Shown here in pieces: positions 59,471 to 64,000 of a stretch of DNA of 64,000 bases. Both the position numbers and the translations under genes were made by a program. Position 1 is the stretch's first letter, and each line of letters opens with the position of its first letter. The notes under the pieces were generated by a model. It was not told where the DNA came from and made no database searches. It saw only the letters and a list, made by a program, of their open reading frames with translations. This DNA comes from Rossellomorea sp. BNER (GTDB taxonomy: Bacteria > Bacillota > Bacilli > Bacillales > Bacillaceae_B), in contig JANAVG010000019.1 in NCBI GenBank assembly GCA_024213275.1, positions 1 to 64,000 on the forward strand. The letters run 5' to 3'.

Positions 59471-60733
59471 TTATCTCGTTTGCCCATTTCCGCTCATCAT
59501 AAATTTCACTGTAGTCAGAGCTTTTAACCCCATTGGACCTCTTGCATGAAGTTTTTGAGTAGAGATTCCAATCTCTGCACCAAATCCCAAAGCTCCTCCG
59601 TCCGTGAATCGTGTAGAAGCATTATGATAAAGTGCTGCAGCATCCACAAGCTTCATAAATAATTTAGCTGCTTCTTTATCTTCTGTTACTATTGCTTCTG
59701 AATGCTTTGTACCATATTTTTCAATATGGTTGATGGCTTCATCTATTTCACTTACTATTTTAACAGCAATATCTAAACCCAAATATTCATTAGCCCAATC
59801 TTCTTCTGTTGCATGGATTGCTTCCGGAATAAGATTTAGCACGGTTTCATCACCATGTACGGTTACGGAATGATCTTTAAGTGCGTTAACAAATGCATCC
59901 TTATTTTCTTCCATCCACTGTTTGTGAACGATTACCGTTTCAGCCGCATTACAAACTGCTGGGCGATCTGTTTTTGAATTAATTAAAATGTTTAAAGCTT
60001 TTTCAGTATCAGCTTTTTTATCTATATAAACGTGGCAATTACCTACCCCTGTTTCAAGTACTGGTACTGTTGCGTTATTCACCACTGCATTGATAAGGGC
60101 GCCGCCACCACGAGGAATTAATACATCAACATGTTCTTTCATTGTAAATAATTGTTGAGTTGCTGTGCGATCCGTTGTATTTATAAATTGTACCGCTTCA
60201 CTTGGAATTTTGGTTTTTTCTAATGCGCTATGAATGACATCAACGATGACTTTATTAGTAGTGATGGCACTTGAACCACCTTTTAAAATAATACTGTTCC
60301 CTGATTTAAGTGCTAGACCCGTAGCATCCACTGTTACATTTGGTCTTGCTTCATAAATCATTCCAATTACACCAAGTGGGACTGTGACCTTAGCGACATC
60401 GAGACCATTGTCTAATGTCCAAGAAGAAACCGTTTGATCTGTTGGGTCTTCAAGCTTTGCTACCTCTCTTAAACCTTTTGCAAAATCTTCTATCCGTTGC
60501 TTTGATAATGAGAGGCGGTCCATAAATGCTTCGTCAAAACCTTTTTCTTTTCCACGAGCAAGATCTATTTCGTTTGCCGTTAAGATATCTTGATATTTTT
60601 CTTCAAGAGTATCTGCTAATACATGTATGGCTTGATTTTTTTCTTCAGTCGTTAAAAGGGAAAGTTTTTTCGATGCTTTTTTGGCTTGTACCGCTTGTGC
60701 TTCAACATTGGTTTTTTCTAAAGTTAAAGTCAT
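59471..60733 (-). CDS. proA: Gamma-glutamyl phosphate reductase
   Basis: A 420-residue enzyme reducing gamma-glutamyl phosphate to glutamate semialdehyde with NADPH, the second step of proline synthesis. Seen: EARPNVTVDATGLALKSGNSIILKGGSSA, VLIPRGGGALINAVV, the catalytic Cys in DRPAVCNAAETVIVH and a C-terminal GPMGLKALTTVKFMMSGNGQTR. Start after AGGAGGAATTGG. It follows proB by 52 nt. Confidence 0.97.
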   Translation of the reverse strand: MTLTLEKTNVEAQAVQAKKASKKLSLLTTEEKNQAIHVLADTLEEKYQDILTANEIDLARGKEKGFDEAFMDRLSLSKQRIEDFAKGLREVAKLEDPTDQTVSSWTLDNGLDVAKVTVPLGVIGMIYEARPNVTVDATGLALKSGNSIILKGGSSAITTNKVIVDVIHSALEKTKIPSEAVQFINTTDRTATQQLFTMKEHVDVLIPRGGGALINAVVNNATVPVLETGVGNCHVYIDKKADTEKALNILINSKTDRPAVCNAAETVIVHKQWMEENKDAFVNALKDHSVTVHGDETVLNLIPEAIHATEEDWANEYLGLDIAVKIVSEIDEAINHIEKYGTKHSEAIVTEDKEAAKLFMKLVDAAALYHNASTRFTDGGALGFGAEIGISTQKLHARGPMGLKALTTVKFMMSGNGQTR

Positions 60734-60785
60734 CCAATTCCTCCTGTGTTTATAAATTTTAAAGTTAATTGTAATTTATCGTTTT

Positions 60786-61919
60786 TTAAACGCCCACTGG
60801 AATAGGTACTTCCATATGGCATACGAGTGCTTCAATCTCCACTACAGCATCTTTGAACTCCTTTAGCTCTTCCTCTGTTAGCTTTGAAAACTCCGTTAAT
60901 TCATCTGAATTATAATTAACAACGCCTAATCCAATTTCATCACCATCAATATCTTGGATTCTTACAACGGATCCGCTTTTGAATTCGCCTTTTACTGAGT
61001 AGATTCCAGCAGCTTTTAAATTTTTCTTATGCTGCAGAATTCGGTCTTTTCCGATGCCATCAATGGTAATTTCCCCCTCAGGCCCTGAATTGAAGGCAAT
61101 CCATTGCTGTTTCAGGTCAAGATTCACATTTTGGTCTTCTAATTCAAAATAGGTTCCTTTTGCAGTTGCTTGGACAGCATCATAAATAATGTTAGGGGTT
61201 CCTGATTTCCCTAGGAAAGATGGGATTCCTGATGCCATTGAAATTTTGAATGCATCAATTTTTGAACGCATCCCTCCTGTTCCGACAGAACTACCTGGTT
61301 CTCCAGCCATTTCTTCAATGTCTTCAGTAATTTCATTTACTTCTTTTAGAAGTTGAGCATTAGGGTTTTTTCGAGGATCATCATCATATAATCCATCAAT
61401 GTCTGAAAGAATGATTAACTGATCAGCATCAACAAGTCCTGCGACCTTGGCAGATAAAGTATCATTATCGCCAAATTTCAGTCGGTCAATTGTCACTGTA
61501 TCATTTTCATTTACTATCGGTATGATTCCTCTTTCAAGAAGCACATTAATTGTGTTCCGAGCGTTATTATATCGATCCTCATCTGAGAAGTCGCTGCGTG
61601 TAATCAATATTTGAGAAGCAACGTAGCCATGAGAAATAAATAAGTCAGAGTATGCTTCAATTAACAAGCCCTGACCAATTGCTGCTGCTGCTTGCTTTTC
61701 AGGGAGAGAATCCGGTCTTGTGAGACATCCTAGCTTACGATAACCTGCAGCTACTGCTCCCGAAGAAACAAGTAACACTTCATGGCCATCATCCTTTAAG
61801 CGAGCCACTTCATCCACTAGTCTCTCTAGCTTTCTTCGGCTCATCTCACCATGTAAACTTGTTAAAGAACTACTACCTATTTTTATCACAACTCGTTTCT
61901 TCTTATTGTCCGCAGACAT
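60786..61919 (-). CDS. proB: Glutamate 5-kinase
   Basis: A 377-residue amino acid kinase with a C-terminal PUA domain (about 285-360), the full-length bacterial form. Catalyses ATP-dependent phosphorylation of glutamate, the first and proline-feedback-controlled step. Seen: VVIKIGSSSL, VLLVSSGAVAAGYRKLG, VNENDTVTIDRLKFGDNDTLSAKVA, SDIDGLYDDDPRKNPNA and GTGGMRSKIDAFKI. Start after AACAGGAGTG. It leads proA, with proC 190 nt upstream on the same strand. The leader does not look like a T-box. Confidence 0.97.
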   Translation of the reverse strand: MSADNKKKRVVIKIGSSSLTSLHGEMSRRKLERLVDEVARLKDDGHEVLLVSSGAVAAGYRKLGCLTRPDSLPEKQAAAAIGQGLLIEAYSDLFISHGYVASQILITRSDFSDEDRYNNARNTINVLLERGIIPIVNENDTVTIDRLKFGDNDTLSAKVAGLVDADQLIILSDIDGLYDDDPRKNPNAQLLKEVNEITEDIEEMAGEPGSSVGTGGMRSKIDAFKISMASGIPSFLGKSGTPNIIYDAVQATAKGTYFELEDQNVNLDLKQQWIAFNSGPEGEITIDGIGKDRILQHKKNLKAAGIYSVKGEFKSGSVVRIQDIDGDEIGLGVVNYNSDELTEFSKLTEEELKEFKDAVVEIEALVCHMEVPIPVGV

Positions 61920-61986
61920 CTTATCACTCCTGTTTCATTACTATTAAACGTAGATCGGCATGACTGTTTCATCGTAGGCGGGCTCC

Positions 61987-62017
61987 ATCCTTAACCGAAC
62001 CTATTACGGTTAAGGAT
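61987..62017 (-). other. Perfect hairpin in the proC-proB gap
   Basis: An 11-bp stem ATCCTTAACCG / CGGTTAAGGAT with 9-nt loop, about 70 nt before proB. No T run follows, so it is not a classic terminator; an mRNA processing or regulatory role is possible. Confidence 0.45.
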
Positions 62018-62109
62018 CGGTCCATAATATTTTAACGCTTTAACGCGATCGAGAACCGTCCCGCATTGCTTTATTGTGGTAAAGTTCGTTCCTATTATTA
62101 ACTGTATTA

Positions 62110-62949
62110 TTAGACTAAAACTTTTTGCATTTGTTTACTGATTTCTTTTGAGCGTTTTTCGGCTCCTTTTACTGCTTGCGTTATTGCTTTTCCTCCACCA
62201 AATTTAGCCAGTGCATCTAATCCTGCAGCAGTTGTCCCGTTTGGTGAAGTGACATTTTCCCTTAATTCTGTTGGTGTTTCCGTTCTTTCTAACATCATTT
62301 TAGCAGCACCTAAAATCGTTTGAGATCCAATCTTTCTTGCGAGTTCTGGTGCTAATCCGCCTTCTATTCCAGCCTTTTCAATATGCTCCATTAAATAGTA
62401 AAAGTATGCAGGTCCACTTCCGGCAATTCCTGTGAAAATATCCATCTGCTCTTCTTCAATTACATAAACCTCTCCAACACACTCAAGAAGTTCTTTAGCT
62501 ATTAGAATTTCATCCATATCCACATGTTTCCCTGGTGCGATAGCTGTTGCTGATTCCCTCATCATGCTTGATGTATTCGGCATTACCCGAATGACTTGCT
62601 GTCCTTCAGGTAATCCCTCTTCCATATGTGCTGTAGAGATTCCCGCTAGTACAGATAGGATTACCGTATGGGGTTTAACTTTGTCCTGAATGGATTCTAG
62701 CACTTGATCAATGTCTTTTGGTTTCATTGCTAAAACGAGCACATCAATTTCTTGGAAATCTAGTTCTTCTTTTATTTTGGTTCTTACGTTGTATTTAGCT
62801 TTTATCTCATATAAACGACCTTCGTTGCTATTGTTTGATACAATTACCTGTTTCTGGCTTACTTTGTTGGCTTTTACAATTCCTGAAATCATCGCTTCTG
62901 CCATATTTCCAGCACCAAGAAAAGCAATTGTTTTATTTTTCAACAACAA
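62110..62949 (-). CDS. proC: Pyrroline-5-carboxylate reductase
   Basis: A 279-residue enzyme for the last step of proline synthesis. Visible: the N-terminal dinucleotide motif IAFLGAGNMAEAMISGIV, VILSVLAGISTAHMEEGL, RVMPNTSSMMRESATAI, ITGIAGSGPAYFYYLMEH-like sequence and the C-terminal LRENVTSPNGTTAAGLDALAKFGG. Start is TTG, 6 nt after AGGAG, in a run of three TTG codons. It heads a proC-proB-proA arrangement with a 190-nt gap before proB. Confidence 0.96.
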   Translation of the reverse strand: MLLKNKTIAFLGAGNMAEAMISGIVKANKVSQKQVIVSNNSNEGRLYEIKAKYNVRTKIKEELDFQEIDVLVLAMKPKDIDQVLESIQDKVKPHTVILSVLAGISTAHMEEGLPEGQQVIRVMPNTSSMMRESATAIAPGKHVDMDEILIAKELLECVGEVYVIEEEQMDIFTGIAGSGPAYFYYLMEHIEKAGIEGGLAPELARKIGSQTILGAAKMMLERTETPTELRENVTSPNGTTAAGLDALAKFGGGKAITQAVKGAEKRSKEISKQMQKVLV

Positions 62950-63146
62950 TAATCACTCCTAATTTAAGATTAAATTCCTTCCATAAACACTACATTTCAT
63001 CTTTTCTTTTAGTTAAATTCAAGTTTCGACATATTTTGTTCGCGTTTTTGTTCGTATTTTATTAACAACGTTTTTAATCGTAACATGTCTGAATTCAATA
63101 TCAAGGGATTTAAGGGAAGTCATAAGGATATAGCCGAATTAGTTAG

Positions 63147-63160
63147 TGGAAGCGCTAACA
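63147..63160. promoter_or_regulatory. cre-like sequence upstream of proC
   Basis: TGGAAGCGCTAACA matches the cre consensus TGWAANCGNTNWCA at 13 of 14 positions. It is about 200 nt before proC, in a 470-bp gap between proC and the LCP gene that otherwise shows no gene; also there (about 63035-63060) is a direct repeat TTGTTCG spaced by 5 nt. Whether it controls proC is unclear. Confidence 0.4.
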
Positions 63161-63316
63161 TTTATATTCCACCTATTATAATCCCTTCTCAGCGCTTATA
63201 ATCCGGCGAGAGGATGATATTTGAGGTTTAGAATATTTATAAATTCAGAATTATAATGTAAAACAATCCATTGCCGTGAATATCGATGGGAAAAGAATTA
63301 AGGCTAAACAAAAAAA

Positions 63317-63415
63317 GCTGACCCATCAGAGTCAGAATCTCACATTTTAAAAATAGAACCTTTGTTAAGCTTCCATCTTTTAAAATTATTCTTCTTCCAC
63401 TCAAATTGGGTCAGC
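63317..63415 (-). terminator. Long-loop terminator of the LCP gene
   Basis: Arms GCTGACCCA (63317-63325) and TGGGTCAGC (63407-63415). On the minus strand the second arm is followed by seven T, as for a terminator, but the loop is about 80 nt, so folding is less certain. Confidence 0.5.
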
Positions 63416-63426
63416 ATATAGAATCA

Positions 63427-64000
63427 TTATTCATTTAAAAAGTTTTGAAGTTCTTCTTTATTTTGAGCAAAATCAATTTCAATAACGGATCCTGCATGTT
63501 CATAATATCCATTTGTGTATGATCCTTCTACTGGGATCGTTAATTTTTTTATATCACTGGAATTACCAAGCAAGACATCTTTGATCAATCCCATTTGATC
63601 AAATTTCCCCATATTTGTTTCAATATATGGTTGTGTAGCACCAATCATTTTAGGGAGTTTAGTAAGACTATCTAAGCTTAGTGCTTCTTCTTTAACAGCA
63701 GAAATGACTTTTTGCTGTCTTTCGACACGGCCAAAATCCCCTTCCTGATCCGCTCTAAATCTAGCGTAACCAAGAAGTTCCTTACCATTCAGTCTTTGTG
63801 TGCCTTGCTCGAGCTGCACGCCTATATTTTCAGACATTGCTTTTTCCACATCAATTTTTATTCCGTCTGGAGCTAATATATCTACACTATTTTCAAACCC
63901 TTTAAAATCAACTAACATATAGTGTTGAATTTCAACCCCAAAGTTTTGTTTAATCGTTTTTCGTAATAATTCAGGACCTCCAAGATAGAAGGCTGTGTTT
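63427..64000 (-). CDS. LCP family protein (LytR/TagU), 3' part, runs off the window
   Basis: C-terminal about 190 residues of a LytR-CpsA-Psr phosphotransferase that attaches teichoic acids or other glycopolymers to peptidoglycan outside the membrane. The frame continues to the window edge without a start (AFYLGGPELLRKTIKQNFG precedes HYMLVDFKGF). Seen: VDFKGFENSVDILAPDGI, QRLNGKELLGYARFRADQEGDFGRVERQQKVI, with the Arg residues of the family's active site. An internal ATG at 63918 is not the real start. The N-terminal membrane anchor is outside. Confidence 0.92.
   Translation of the reverse strand, partial: NTAFYLGGPELLRKTIKQNFGVEIQHYMLVDFKGFENSVDILAPDGIKIDVEKAMSENIGVQLEQGTQRLNGKELLGYARFRADQEGDFGRVERQQKVISAVKEEALSLDSLTKLPKMIGATQPYIETNMGKFDQMGLIKDVLLGNSSDIKKLTIPVEGSYTNGYYEHAGSVIEIDFAQNKEELQNFLNE

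Noticed and set aside
61920..62109. Possible T-box leader before proB
   Set aside because: The fragment GGGACGGTTCTCGATCGCG on the minus strand only loosely recalls the T-box core, and no antiterminator/terminator pair was found.
1..64000. CRISPR arrays, tRNA or rRNA genes, insertion sequences, replication origins
   Set aside because: No regularly spaced repeats, no tRNA-like cloverleaf with CCA end, no rRNA apart from the short 16S-like loop, no transposase and no DnaA-box cluster were seen.

Overview
The window is AT-rich DNA from an aerobic, endospore-forming Firmicute, most probably a soil Bacillaceae (Bacillus, Neobacillus, Cytobacillus or Peribacillus-like). Support: a complete gerA-type germinant receptor operon, a Spo0M-like protein, Bacillus-type proB/proA/proC, strong AGGAGG ribosome sites with frequent TTG and GTG starts, a CcpA-type cre site and an RRNPP quorum-sensing cassette. 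I saw no rRNA, tRNA, CRISPR array, intact transposase or prophage; one isolated holin-like gene is present.

Layout. 1-3.1 kb: esterase, holin-like gene, ppiB, a DJ-1/PfpI protein and two possible small structured RNAs. 3.4-7.1 kb: gerA-gerB-gerC spore germination operon. 7.3-10.1 kb: SsuABC/TauABC-like ABC importer. 10.3-14.1 kb: KorAB 2-oxoacid:ferredoxin oxidoreductase with malic enzyme. 14.4-28.2 kb: a minus-strand aromatic-catabolism cluster: Rieske ring-hydroxylating dioxygenase (alpha and beta), cis-dihydrodiol dehydrogenase, extradiol dioxygenase, C-C hydrolase, ThDP-dependent 2-oxoacid decarboxylase-like enzyme, aldehyde dehydrogenase, aspartate-dehydrogenase-like enzyme, a second SDR, cupin, VOC protein, MFS importer and an IclR regulator. 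Three promoters here carry the same composite operator-like sequence built from GTTTT/AAAAC half-sites. 28.3-28.8 kb holds two decayed gene remnants.

28.9-36.5 kb is a mixed region: lone AAA ATPase, NlpC/P60-like hydrolase, VOC protein, M24 peptidase, an ArsR-SRPBCC fusion with two tandem operator-like palindromes, a second SRPBCC protein, two large palindromic repeats, small Bacillus proteins and threonine aldolase. 36.9-38.3 kb: an XRE-TPR (NprR/PlcR-like) regulator followed 11 nt later by a 41-residue secreted peptide gene, which together look like a complete quorum-sensing cassette. 38.4-40.8 kb: M29 aminopeptidase and a DUF915 hydrolase.

40.8-53.1 kb encodes a complete reductive pyrimidine catabolic pathway: dihydropyrimidine dehydrogenase (PreT/PreA), dihydropyrimidinase, beta-ureidopropionase, an omega-aminotransferase, a malonate-semialdehyde dehydrogenase (MmsA type), an NCS1 permease, a PucR regulator and two small unknown genes. 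Two of its promoters share a 23-bp element (20 of 23 identical), a good candidate PucR operator; the first promoter also has a cre site. 53.7-59.2 kb: HAD phosphatase, MMPL transporter, and a CNMP-CBS-DUF294 protein coupled to a DEDDh exonuclease. 59.5-64 kb: proA, proB, proC and the 3' part of an LCP (LytR/TagU) gene that runs off the window.

Most novel-looking items: the aromatic cluster with its composite operator array, the RRNPP peptide cassette, the shared PucR-associated element, and the candidate small RNA at about 2.9-3.03 kb.
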